From positions 398,494 through 462,493 of the forward strand of contig JAYKKR010000030.1 of assembly GCA_036971615.1 (NCBI GenBank): a DNA stretch of 64,000 nt, read 5' to 3'. Every line of letters begins with the position of its first letter. Positions within the stretch are counted from its first letter, which is position 1. A program made the position numbers and the translations under genes. Below are positions 46,230-57,289 of the stretch, one piece after another. The DNA is from Amyloporia xantha. Lineage: Eukaryota > Basidiomycota > Agaricomycetes > Polyporales > Adustoporiaceae. The notes below the pieces were generated by a model, which did not search any database, was not told the origin of the DNA, and was given only the letters and a program-made list of their open reading frames with translations.

Positions 46230-48442
46230 AGGCTTGCACCGTCAACAAAGCCATGGTCGGCGTGGCTAGTGTTTGGTAGGTCGAGATCTCGTCGCTATGG
46301 CATCTCCACCTGACGCCACCGTATCATAGGTACGAAGGCAACCCGTGAGTCTCTACCTTGACCACCACTTCACAGACTGGCTATAGCGGCAGTACAGATG
46401 TAATAAACACTTTGCTCGGGCTGGGGCAAGTGGCCAAGAAGTCCTTGTCCGACGCAAGAATCATCGGATACCAGTTCGGCACTGTCTGTGTTAAGTTTGT
46501 ATCCCGCTCTTGCGCCCTGTACGGCTTGGATTCCCTCTAACGTCCTGCATTTCGTCTACAGCGATGGAATTAGTATGGGAACACACGGAATGTCCTACTT
46601 CGCTGCAGTCTCGCGACCTTATCGCCGACCAAGTAGAAACTGCGGCCGGTGGCCACTGGCTGGATGGCATGGTCTTCGTTCCTGGCTGCGACAAAAACAT
46701 GCCAGGAGTTCTCATGGCTCGTAAGTTTTGCTCTATTTTTGTTCATTTCAGGCTCTGAGCATTTTTACCGCCCCGTGGGTCGACTCAACCGTCCAGGAAT
46801 TATGATGTACGGTGGCACAATTCGCGCGCTCATGTGCCGGAGCACCGCAGCTGGACATCGTCTCTGCTTTCCAATCTTCTGGCAAGTATCTTCAAGACGG
46901 AAAGACGGAAGCTGCAGAGCAGGAACGCTACGACACTGTTCGGCATGCCTGTCCCGGCCCGGGTGCTTGCGGAGGGGTACGCCTCACGCCATCCCCTCCC
47001 CATCCTTTCTAACAGACAGATGACACCAGATGTACACGGCCAACACGATCGCGAGCGCTGCAGAAGCATTGGGCATGACATTACCCGGATCCTCGTCCTT
47101 CCCTGCCGAGTCTCAGGAGAAGGTACAGGAATGCCGATCCCTCGGGCCCGCGATGCGCAACCTCCTCGAGAAAAACATTCTCCCCCGGGATATCATGACT
47201 CGCTCTGCTTTCGAGAACGCCATGGTGGGCGTCTAACGAATCGTTTGACATTTTTGCACGTGCTCATGTCCATTTAGGTTTTGACGATGATTCTGGGCGG
47301 ATCGACCAACGCTGTTCTTCACCTGATCGCTATAGCGCACTCGGTCGGCATCGAGCTGACCTTGTAGGATTTCCAGAATGTCTCCGACCGGACACCCTTC
47401 ATTGCCAACTTGAAGCCGAGCGGCCAGTATGTCATGGAAGATGCCTACAAGCTTGGCGCATTCCCAGTATGTCTTGTACCCTAATTTTTTTCGACCCGGG
47501 CTAATCCTTGGCGTAAATTTCAGAGGTCCTGGCATAATTCTTGAAAAATAAACTGATCGACGGGAATAACATGACCGTCACGGGTCTGCACGCTGGGAGA
47601 GAACCTGGACCGCTGGACGCACGAGCACGGCGAGCTGACCTTTACTAGCCAGGATATTATCCGCCCGCTGGACAAACCGATCAAAGAAACTGGACATCTT
47701 AGGTCAGTCAATAGAGATCCAGAAACATCAATTTGTCCCTATATTTCACGCCATAATTTTCGTGCCTAATATTTACATATTTACGTGCAGAATTTTGCGC
47801 GGTAACCTCGCGCCCGGCGGAGCGGTCGCAAAGATCACCGGCAAGGAGGGATTCGGTTTCACAGGCAAGGCGCGTGCCTTTGACACCGAGGATGACTTCG
47901 TGGCCACTGTCGAGAATGGCTCTATCAAAAAGGGAGAGAAGACAGTCGTCGTGCTCAGATATCTCGGGCCGAAGGGTGGTCCAGGTAAATCAGCTGTCTT
48001 TCGACGCATCATTTCCTTTTAAGCCTGACTCGGACGTAGGTGTGCCTGAGATGTTGAAGCCTACGAGTCTGATCATGGGCGCCAGCCTCGGTCACGACGT
48101 CGCCTGCCTCACGGATGGTCGCTTCAGTGGCGGGTATGTTGCCCCAGCCACTATAATGTTTTCTGTCTCACTGAACAATCCTCCTTCAGTTCACACGGCT
48201 TCTGTATCGATCATGTCGTCCCGGAAGCACAGGTAGGAGGGCCGATCGCGCTGGTCCGAGACGGCGACGTTATCTCCGTCGCTGCCGTGAAAAATACCAT
48301 TGAACTGCATGTCCCTCCAGAAGAGCTAGCACAGCGGAGGGAGGCGTGGAAGGCTCCTCCCTTGAAGGCTACACAGGGAACTCTATACAAGTACGTAAAG
48401 GCCGTGGAGGATGCTAGCCGCGGGTGCATTACGGATGCTTGA
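46230..48442 (+). pseudogene. Dihydroxy-acid dehydratase (Ilv3-like), near full length but inactivated
   Basis: Exons cover most of the family: NKAMVGVASVW, [11 protein letters not shown] region, [104 protein letters not shown] and LTDGRFSGG. The iron-sulphur cysteines (GCDKN, CPGPGACGG) and the TDGRFSGG loop are visible. The enzyme makes 2-keto acids for valine and isoleucine synthesis in mitochondria. This copy lacks the N-terminal region and has in-frame TAG after ELTL (47,367-47,369) and TAA in EVLA*FLKNK (about 47,535). Frame shifts lie near 46,415 and 47,585, and the splice near 46,493 is disturbed. It is therefore a pseudogene with introns retained; a working gene must exist elsewhere for prototrophy. 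Confidence 0.85.
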
Positions 48443-49245
48443 ATACTCCGAATCAACACGGTGTGCCAGGTTCTTCACAGAGCTTGGTAGCTTCCGAGCC
48501 GTTGACGAGCCTAGGCGCGAAGTCAATGGTCGTAAAAATACTGCTTTGCTCAGAACCATTAGGGTATCAGACCGCACGATTTGTTCATATACACGGTTTC
48601 TAATAATGAAATTCTCGATGCTGTCCACACACATCCTCGCGATCGGAACGTAGTCGCCTTCTGGAAGCGGCATGTAATGTGATTGATCTTGACTTGCATG
48701 ATCCTCGGATGGAGCAAAGATATTGGCCTATATCCTGCAGCAGACGTCGACGAGAAAACGAAGGCAGTAGGTGATTAGAAACTCGACTCGGGTGCTATCC
48801 ACTATGTGAAATTGCTCAGGGCGGTAACCTGATAGACTGGTCGAGGCTCATGGATGAAACGTTTCGGTGACTTGGAGGTTCCTATGCCGCTATCTTGGAC
48901 TCTGTCAGGCTTCTCTGGTGGCGCAAATGCGGCCGCTTCTAGTCCACGCGTTCATTCAGAAGCCTTCGGACGGCGGCATGATTCAAGCCGTGATTTATAA
49001 ATGATTTAAACTTACAGACCACAGCGGTGAGCCTGTGCTACTTGATCCACGGATGGGATGAGCGTCCGAAAAGAGGGGTCGTACTAGGATAGCAGACTAA
49101 TAACGGATACATGTTACCACGGAGCGGGAGCTAACGATACATCATGCATGTTCTATAGAGGCTGCCGCGAAGCCTTCGGATTCCAATTCACTAAGAAATT
49201 TACATGTCTGACCAGCCACGCCACCACCACTAGTACGTCCATCCG

Positions 49246-51649
49246 TCAAATTCGAGGTTGATATCGATACCCGTTGATATCACGAACACCGAGCGTAAAC
49301 TGACACGGAACACGACGATCATCTGCTTGTGCGGTGGTCTTGATCTTGCGCTTTTTTTCCGCCTTGGGAATTTTGTGTTTCCGCCGCTCGCGTGCGTCTG
49401 CCTTGACCGCTTTCTTCCTTCCTACACGGAGCGATTGTGGTCAGTACTCAGGACCAAGGCTGCTGAATGGAATGCGGTTACATACCTTCTTTGCCTCCTT
49501 GTCTTCATGCCGATGCCCTCGCGCGGGGCGGTCCTCGAAGCCACCCTTCTCCTCGGAGTTCTCACCCTCACCTTCCGCTTCGCTATCTTCTCCGTCAGAC
49601 TCATCACTATCTTCACCGCCCCCCTTACCCTCGCCATCAGCAAACCGCACTCTACTTTTCTCAGCCCCATTCACTCTTTCCGGCCGCCCATCTGGCTTGA
49701 CACTCCCTACCTCCTGCGGTCCGACGACTCCAATCGTGTCTTTGTGAATATGGGTCTCGCCCTCGCCCCTGTTCAGCGCACCCACGTCGCGCTCCGGATC
49801 ATACACCTCGTTCAGAGTCCGGGATGTATGATCGCATGAAGACCGAGTCTTCGTGTGCCGAGCTGTCCGTCCCAGCGTGACCGCTCCCGTCAACGATCGG
49901 AGTACCATGACCACCCTCGTCAGATTGGGGATCGGGTTCCTCCAACCACAGTCGAAGGTTCGCTTCCTCGTGGCTCACCGAGGAGGCACCACCGTCGGTG
50001 GAAATGGGCGGAAGGACCTCACGTGTGACAAACTCGAAGGCCCGGCGGAGGCCTAGGCATCGAACGGCACGCCTCGAGAAGAAATCCTCGATATTCCGCA
50101 AGTCGGCACGGAGGAAGTCGAAGGCGTGCGGGTGGTCGTGTTCTACTGACTGGGAGACATCAATAATGTATAGATGGCCTCGCTTGGATGGGTCAGCATT
50201 TGCTTCTGCGTGAGAGGCTTGCTCAGGTGTTTCCAAGTGGGCCGTCGGTCCGGCTGCAGGTTGCTCTGGAGGGACAGCGTCGGATGATGGCGGTGTCGAT
50301 TCTGGAACGTGATAAAGTATGTTGTATTCAGACAGGTCGGCATGAACCAGCCTGCACTCTAGGAACATTTTCCGTGTGATCAAGAGCAGCTCGATGTAAA
50401 GCTCGAAAAAGCTGTCTCTGGAATCTCAGCATCCTTCAAGCGTGGGGATGCCCTACGGTGTGGTGAGGGAGTCAATTCACTTCGGGCAGTGCTCCAGTAC
50501 CACTTACCATCCGTCCTTGTCACCGACGAAACTCATGACTAGTACATTTTCGCGTACTTCTACGGGCTCCAGGACAAGGTATGCCAGCCGTACGTAGCCG
50601 TTTCAAATTCCGCATTTCCTTTTCTGCCCAGAGGCGGACCATCTTACGTGGATTGTGTCGGCTGCGATAATGAGCGCCTTGCCAGATTCCTTAGTAGTGG
50701 AAAAGCAGGGCATACCTATATCCTCTTCTGAAACGGAACTCTCCTGTTACGTACTTGTCGCGATCCTTAACCATAAAGACGAGGATCGACGTCTTGTATA
50801 TTTTGAGAGCGAGGTGTTTCCTCTCTGGTGTGAGCGCGTGGTACACGTTGGCCTGATTGCCAATAGAAGAGATAAATATTCTATTTTGAAGAAATCTGAA
50901 ACTGCACGAACCTCCTTGCCGGTACTAACACATCCATTCACTTCAAATATCAACCCGCGACCAATCATCTTGAACAAAATAATCCGCGTTCTAGGATCGA
51001 GGACCTGCTCATTCGTAGCCCAATCGCTCTTGTCCTTCATATTCGCCGTGGTGGAAGGGCCCTTCCTGTTTACGCCCACTCCCAGATCGTAGTGCATATC
51101 GATATTGCGAATGCGCGAGGACTACTTGGACAGCGCCTGGAGCTGATCGGTTGCCTTGTCCTTCGCATTTGTGGCGGCCGTAGCGGAGGGTTTCTCCCTG
51201 CCGTGGGCGATTAACGGCGGGAAGAGAGGCCAAGGCAGAACGAGTGTTCATTGAGGAAGTCACCCCTTGTGCTGCGCCCGTACGGACGGCGACGTGCTGC
51301 TTCAGACGGTTATACTGCTTTGTGAAGTCTACATGGGCTGTTCGTTCGGCTTGCGGGAGTAAAGCGTGAGCCAGGCGTACCTCGTTCAGCGATCTCCCAG
51401 TCCTCGTCTTCTGCGCGGAGGGTGTCGAAGGCGGCGGCCTCCATGTTGTCTTCCTCTGCATCGAAGGCATCCGCCTCTTCGTCATCTTCGTGCTCACTCT
51501 CTGAGGACCATTCGAGGATGCTGTCTTCGTCGATGAAGGCGTGGCCTTCGCGAGGATTGGTTGGCGCGGCTATGCCTGCATCATCTGGAGCCGTCGTCGA
51601 ATTGGCCCTCTTGGATGTCCTCGTGAATAGGCTGAGGGTTCGAGGACAT
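49246..51649 (-). pseudogene. RIO1: RIO1 atypical protein kinase, inactivated copy
   Basis: The minus-strand copy starts MSSNPQPIHEDIQEGQ. It has DFTKQYNRLKQHVAVRTG, the nucleotide-binding region [19 protein letters not shown], then NVYHAL, and FRFRRGY. The catalytic loop is LVHADLSEYNILYH and the metal site YIIDVSQSVEHDHPHAFDFL (about 50,350-50,120). It ends in the usual acidic then lysine-rich tail (RKHKIPKAEKKRKIKTTA). RIO1 is an ATPase/kinase needed for 40S ribosome maturation. Catalytic residues are kept, but a TAG (51,124-51,122) replaces a Tyr in LSK*SSRIRN. The frame also breaks near 51,190 and at [11 protein letters not shown] near 50,560. The head-to-head neighbour on the plus strand is about 280 bp away and appears intact. 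Confidence 0.8.
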
Positions 51650-51930
51650 TGTATTCAAATCACAAATAGGATTATGGCGATCGTGGACACGAGAGGGTGG
51701 TGAGCAGATATAGGGGTGTAATTCTTCGAGTGCAATAGTCGAAAAGCAGAAGATTCCCGCCACCGCGATCTGATTGGCTGCACGTGACCGTCATGAAGGA
51801 AACGCGCGCGTCGAAGGTGGGCTCTTGCCATATAGCGTTACTACGACTCTCTTTCGAGTCTCGGGCGAATACGAAACTCGACAAACTACTACTGCAAGGT
51901 ACTGAAGTTGAGGTGGTTTGACTACAAGAC

Positions 51931-52699
51931 TGGCCCTGGGACCCAGTAATACCTCTCGGAATATCTCTTCGCCAAAGGATTCCCTTTAGATTCTCCGACG
52001 ACGAGTCTGAGGACGATCATATATTGGATGAACAAGGTACGTAGAACATCTAGTTTCATCTTATTGGGTACCCACATTGCACTCCATACCAGAGGAGGAG
52101 GAGGAGCTTATACAAAGTCTCCGCCAACAAAGTGATGCTGCGGTTACCCAGTATCTCTTTCTTGTCCAGGTCGTCGTCGGCCTGTCATGTGTACTGTGGG
52201 TCTCATTAGAAATCTACTTCGGTCGATGTCCAACTAATTCTCTGTACATATATGGTCGACGCTCGCTAGACATCTCATCTACCTGCTCAAAGAAGACAAA
52301 GAGTCTCCACTATATGCTCTACTTCCGTACCACACGCCCGCGCAGCCAGTCCCATTTCCTACGTTTCTAGCCGTCGTGCACATTATCCTGCGACTTAACC
52401 TCATCCTTCTTCTCTTGCCACCCTCACATCCAATTCTTCGTACGCTCTCCCCGCTGCCATCTCCGTTCGACCTCTTCCTAGCGCTTCCACTCCCCTTCGC
52501 TCATCCCTTCACGTTAATTGCGCCCGCAGTTGCACCGGTTCTTGCATTACTTGTCTCGCGTACCTGGCCGGACGTTGCGTGGTGGAGTATCGCCGGTGGT
52601 TTGATGTGGTTTGTGTATAGTGTGCGCCGGTGGGCGGAGCAGAGCGAAGAGGAGATCCGAGAGCTGGAGGGCATGCGGTACAATGCGCGCGGGGCGTGA
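51931..52699 (+). CDS. Conserved four-TM hypothetical protein, divergent from RIO1
   Basis: Exons 51931-52036 (start not resolved), 52093-52195 and 52270-52699 join in frame. The protein has WDPVIPLGISLRQR, an acidic FRFSDDESEDDHILDEQEEE segment and a first hydrophobic stretch (LFLVQVVVGLSCVL-HLIYLL). Further membrane segments lie around FLAVVHIILRLNLILLLLP, LIAPAVAPVLALLVSR and AWWSIAGGLMWFVYSV. The C-terminus is EEIRELEGMRYNARGA. I recall this arrangement as a conserved basidiomycete protein without known function. No stop or frame break was found, in contrast to the RIO1 copy beside it. The initiating ATG probably lies in an upstream exon that I could not place. Confidence 0.55.
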
Positions 52700-52739
52700 T
52701 CACGCGTCTGCTCTGTACCTGCTCACGAGCTGTCACTAT

Positions 52740-53220
52740 GGGGCATGTCTAATGTCCGACTCTTAGCTTCTAGGTTCTCTGCCAACGTCATCAAGACGTA
52801 CACTGTGTGTTACGTCTTCTTACCGTAGGCTTCCATCTCATGTCCACTGTTTGATACGTTTGGACGCTCACTGCCAATTGACAGTAATGATTCCCATTCA
52901 ATCGACCGGGCACAACATATTGTATTAGGAGTAAACAGCGTTTGTTTAAAGTCATGGACTGTGGCATATGCACAGAAGCAGACCAGTCGGCGCTGCTGGC
53001 ACAATTGCTCCTCTGGCACGTATTATACGTAATACAAATGTACTGACTTACAATGAAGGTATGTTTAAATCTCCTTGTGGTGTAAACGTGTAAGAGAAAC
53101 CAGCCGGAAGCGTCACAAGAGACCAACGATGCAGATGGTCAGGCCTCAGTCTGCAATAGGGAAACATTGCGGTGAGTGCGGAGTATGTGCTTCGGTATGG
53201 AAGTGACCATCATGGCGATC
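52740..53220. other. No gene recognised
   Basis: The 3' flank of the four-TM gene and the stretch up to the App1 fragment hold only short unsupported frames and no repeat that I could see. Confidence 0.4.
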
Positions 53221-53224
53221 ATCC

Positions 53225-54270
53225 ACGGAATGTGTTCGGTGACCAACCGAGGACGAACTCGAGAAGTTGTTTAGAATTTCCACTAGTCCTCCGCGTTTGC
53301 GAGTAGCAGGGACCAAGAGCAGCCCGCTGAACAGCGATGGACCGCCATACGACCTCAGCTTCAGCGATCCTGGTGGAAGCTGACAAAGCTGGAAGAACTC
53401 CTTGAGAACAGGTAGTATCTCGAACGGGGAATTTGACTAAAATAGTACAAGTCAAGGGAGCAGAAAATGCGAAAATACGAATCTTACAAGCTGCTCACCA
53501 CACCGGGAAACCGCACACCGCGCTTCCACATCTCTGAACACCATTCTGCCATGCCCGATATAATGCCGTCGTCCAGGTCCTTGACGAAGATGTTACGGAA
53601 CACCGCGCCTGCGCCGCTCAAGACACTGGACAGTTTGACTGTATCGTCTACGTTTGATATGACGCGGATAGCAGCTTGTGTGAGGGGTATCGATATGGAA
53701 GACATGGCGGTGGGCTCGAGAACGAGTGGAGTCGACTGCTGGTACCTTTGGCTACTTGGTGTCCGAGGTGCTGGCGGTGGGGAAAATTCGGCAAAAACGA
53801 AGAGCTGGCACTCAGGAAATGAGATATTGTGTTCCCTTTGTAGGAGCGCAGATTCTTCCAGCCGACATGCAGTTTCACTTGGAATGATCCGTGGGCAGCA
53901 GTCACCAGGTCGCGCTGAACGAGGGACCGTCGCAAGTGATCGTCCGTGGCATTGCCGTCAGACTCATGCGATGCGGGATCACTGGCCAAGACCTAGACAC
54001 GGACTGTCTGAGCGGAGAGGGCAGAGCACCAGAAGGGATGCAGGCGCGCCTCTAGGTTGGAATGCGGTTTCTGTAGATCAACAGGAGTGTTTGTTCCCTG
54101 GGTGTTCGGACGTGCGCCGGAATAGGAAGAGGCAGCAGATGCAGCCCAGATGCTATGGATGCTGTTTCAGCGCTAAGTTGGACTTTCGGGATTAACATCA
54201 AGATCGCGCAGTTGGCTTTCCAACGCTTCGAGTTCAGCGTTCTCATCCATCTCATTCGGTGGAAGTGGTA
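53225..54270 (-). pseudogene. App1-type phosphatidate phosphatase (DUF2183) fragment
   Basis: The minus strand reads NEMDENAELEALESQLRDLD, then HGSFQVKL...WKNLRS. The catalytic-domain sequence follows: VISNVDDTVKLSSVLSGA, NIFVKDLDDGIISGMAEW, KRGVRF and SPFEILPVLKEFFQLCQLPP, then GSLKLRSYGG and SLFSGLLLVPATRKR. App1 is a Mg-dependent phosphatidate phosphatase of actin patches whose active site is D-x-D-x-T. Here the family SDVDDT is SNVDDT, so the first, nucleophilic Asp is Asn. Frame changes also occur between segments, and the end of the catalytic domain is missing. I therefore call it a pseudogene fragment, lying 3' of a methyltransferase-like fragment on the same strand. Confidence 0.7.
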
Positions 54271-54413
54271 GCCACATAGATTTCAATTCTTCGGTGCTAT
54301 GTCCACAACAGGAGCTCCGCCTCGAAGGATGACTCCCAGTCCAGGCCTGGGGTGGAACGTATGAGACTGGAGGGCCGGGAAGTGAGACATGACGAGAAAA
54401 ACGCGAGACCTAC

Positions 54414-54793
54414 CGAATGAATAGATCACACAATCCGGCTTGTCCACGATCCGTGAGAGGCGGAAGACCCGCTGCCCGCCATCCCCGAGCGCGCCGAGCC
54501 GCTCTACGCCGTGTGGACAGTTGAACACGGCCGGGAAGAAGTCCCCTGCAGAAGGGTGAGGGGTCAACGTTCGCATCGGTGGTATTACCGAAAAGAACAG
54601 AGACAAGTGCAAGCAAAACAGCGCAGCGCAGAACGACCCGGCGAATCCTCAGAGCCTTACTCTCAAAGGTATAAGGACCGTAAACCTTCGTTCTAACAAA
54701 AGGGAGAGACGAGCTGAGATGACGTCGGATGTTATAAGGCCCGGGACTGTCCTCTCCCCCCGCGGGTCGAAATGTATGACTTGCCGAGCCCAC
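54414..54793 (-). pseudogene. Methyltransferase-like (METTL24-type) protein, N-terminal fragment
   Basis: An N-terminal hydrophobic segment (LRIRRVVLRCAVLLALVSVL) resembles a type II membrane anchor. After an intron the sequence reads DFFPAVFNCPHGVERLGALG and then KPDCVIYSFG, which I recognise as the start of the conserved domain of basidiomycete FkbM/METTL24-like methyltransferase proteins. It stops at a splice donor after YSFG. The following exon is absent, replaced within 150 bp by App1 sequence. Usual DGGKWVCGL reads DGGQRVFRL here. Confidence 0.55.
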
Positions 54794-54799
54794 CAGCCA

Positions 54800-57289
54800 A
54801 CAGCCGGAGGTCTGGATACCTCACGTTGTACCTTGGTGAATCTGTCCCAACGGTATCACTATGGTGTCCACTCGGAGAAGGATGGGCATGGGCTTGTGCT
54901 TCACGTCCATATGCATTGTCCAGAGAAGCCGACATATCGCTGCTCATGTTTGCCTTTGTCTCCTACATGGCTAATCAGTTAAGAAGTGAAGTTAAGTGAC
55001 CCATGGACCGTAACGTAAAGGTACATCACGTACAACAGCGCTTGTAACTGGCGACAGCGAAATGTCACATCTAGTGGTGGATCGGTCGGGGAAGGGCCGG
55101 CTTAAGGGCCTCGCAGGACTCGTTAGGTCTAACTGTCAGAAAGTCTGGGAATGTCGGAGATGGGATTTATCACATCTCTAAAGGATCACAGCTGTGTCAC
55201 CCAAGCAGACTCCACGTGAATAAACAGACTGACTCGGATGCTGCCTGGCCCTATTCGCATATGCATCTTGCTGTCATGCCCAGAAGGTGCATAGTCATGG
55301 CCTTACAACTACACATGTCAATGAGGAATTAAAATTACCAGGAAAGAGAAAATGATAGCGCCATGCGCACCAGGCTGGGAGGCCGGCCATAGCCCAATCA
55401 GAAATACCAGGGTTTTGTACCCACCAGGTGACCTGCGATCGGACCATGCAGATTGAGTCGTTCAAAATGGCCTGTCATCTGGTTATCAGTCTACGTACAG
55501 TGAGGGGAACAGTACTTACAAAGTCGAGGATCCAATTGTGGCTAGCAAGTCGAACTTTATCAGCGGCGGCATTGCGATTCCATTGTGGAACTAGACAAGG
55601 TAAATGCTGGCTGTTATTGCTTTCAGCTGTCGTTTCGATCTGATATTCCCCTTCTCAGACAAGGTCCTAGTACTCCGCTTGTCAAAAGCCCTGGCGGCCT
55701 CCTCCAGTATTCACGAGTCTTGATGGCTGACGGTAAGGCTTGGAGCTTGGTCCTGCCGATTTGGTCGTTTTATTTCTATAGAGATATGATGTACCCTGAA
55801 TTTTGTAATATGGTTAGCTATCTGATAGAAGGGTCCTACCTTACTGAATATTTTTCGTCTATGGGAGTTGTCCCCACTGGCCCGACATAGTTGGCCACTC
55901 CTGCAGCAGGCGTCTACAGGAATGATTGACCTACGGATCCCACCAGTATCTAACTCGTGTTCCCTTATTCGATGCCCTCGGTGCGCTGCATTGAACCGTG
56001 CATTACTGTAATTCGACGTCCCATGACGAACGATGTTACCGTTGGAGACTGTCCTATTGCAATGCGTAGGGAACGGCTGACGGTGTACAATCTACAGTGA
56101 GGCATGGCTCTGAGTACCGTGGGGATATCGTTCAGGCTGATCTTCAAGTATTCGCTTTGAGAGCTTGTCATCTGGATTGCCTGCAAGTACAAGGTTTGAT
56201 GAGTAAAATCTTCTATTGGACCATCAGAAGCGGCATGGGACGCAAACACCCAATGCTGCTGTCCACCTTACTTTTCCCTTCACTCTCCCAGACCAGCCCA
56301 GACCCAGCATTATACGTAAATCTCTATGCTGCGAAGCGTTCGATGAGGACACATCGTTTGAAACCAGCCCGACTTACCCACCTGCTTTCATGCGTTCTGA
56401 TGACTTTTCGGGGCACCCCGCTGCCGACACTCTTGCATGATCCCCTGTCTTGACACAGCTAGCACCGGCACAGAGATGAGAAGAAACAACCGGAAACCTG
56501 AGTACCATGCGGACTAGAAATAAAATAAAATAAAAAGATTACCATACGTACGCCCACATACACAAACCTATGATCGCCGGATCATGGCAATACTTCTGTG
56601 CCATGAAGTACATCGTACGCCTATTCTGACCTACTCAGGAACGCATGCTCATCTTCCTATAGGTATAAGAGATCTTACGAAACTGAAGGACAGCGTTCTC
56701 ACCCTGTTACAGGAGTACTGTACTTGTCACAAGTTTTCGAAGCCTCGGTCGATGTATGAGGCAGATCACATTCCCACGCCGGCATATCGGCGGTCGAGGT
56801 CGAGCGCGATTGGGATACGGATATCCTGAACCTGCGAAGGTCTGCGGGAAGTGTTTACTCTGCTCACAGGAGACTAGCTATTGGATGCTATATATTTGTG
56901 GAAGTCGCCGACTATGCACGTTGGGTCTCAACCCCAAAAACGCCAGCAGCTGAATTCAGGATAAGTGCTTATTCCTTCTGTCCCCAACGCGCCACTGTTC
57001 TTTGCTTCACTGGCAGCAACGTCGTCGCGATGACAGGTAAGAAAGTATAGATATACTCACGGAGCGAATTGTCCCCTCTTGGAACTAGCATCACTCTAGA
57101 ATCTAGAAAGCTGTGCCTAACCTCTACGACGGGACGCGTACAAGGATTGAATCGCGCCTGTCCATTTCGTTGCCTTGGAGCGGCTGTGTCGCGGCCGTGC
57201 GAGTTAGTTGCAAACACAAGCGCTGCGACAGTGGAACATGGAGATGGGCAGGCAGACAGATGAATCTGATGCATGTGGGAAGGCAAGGC
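54800..57289. other. 2.5 kb without recognisable genes
   Basis: Short overlapping frames on both strands show no conserved motif. A short A-rich run (AAATAAAATAAAATAAAA) lies near 56,520-56,540. Nothing else stands out. Confidence 0.45.
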
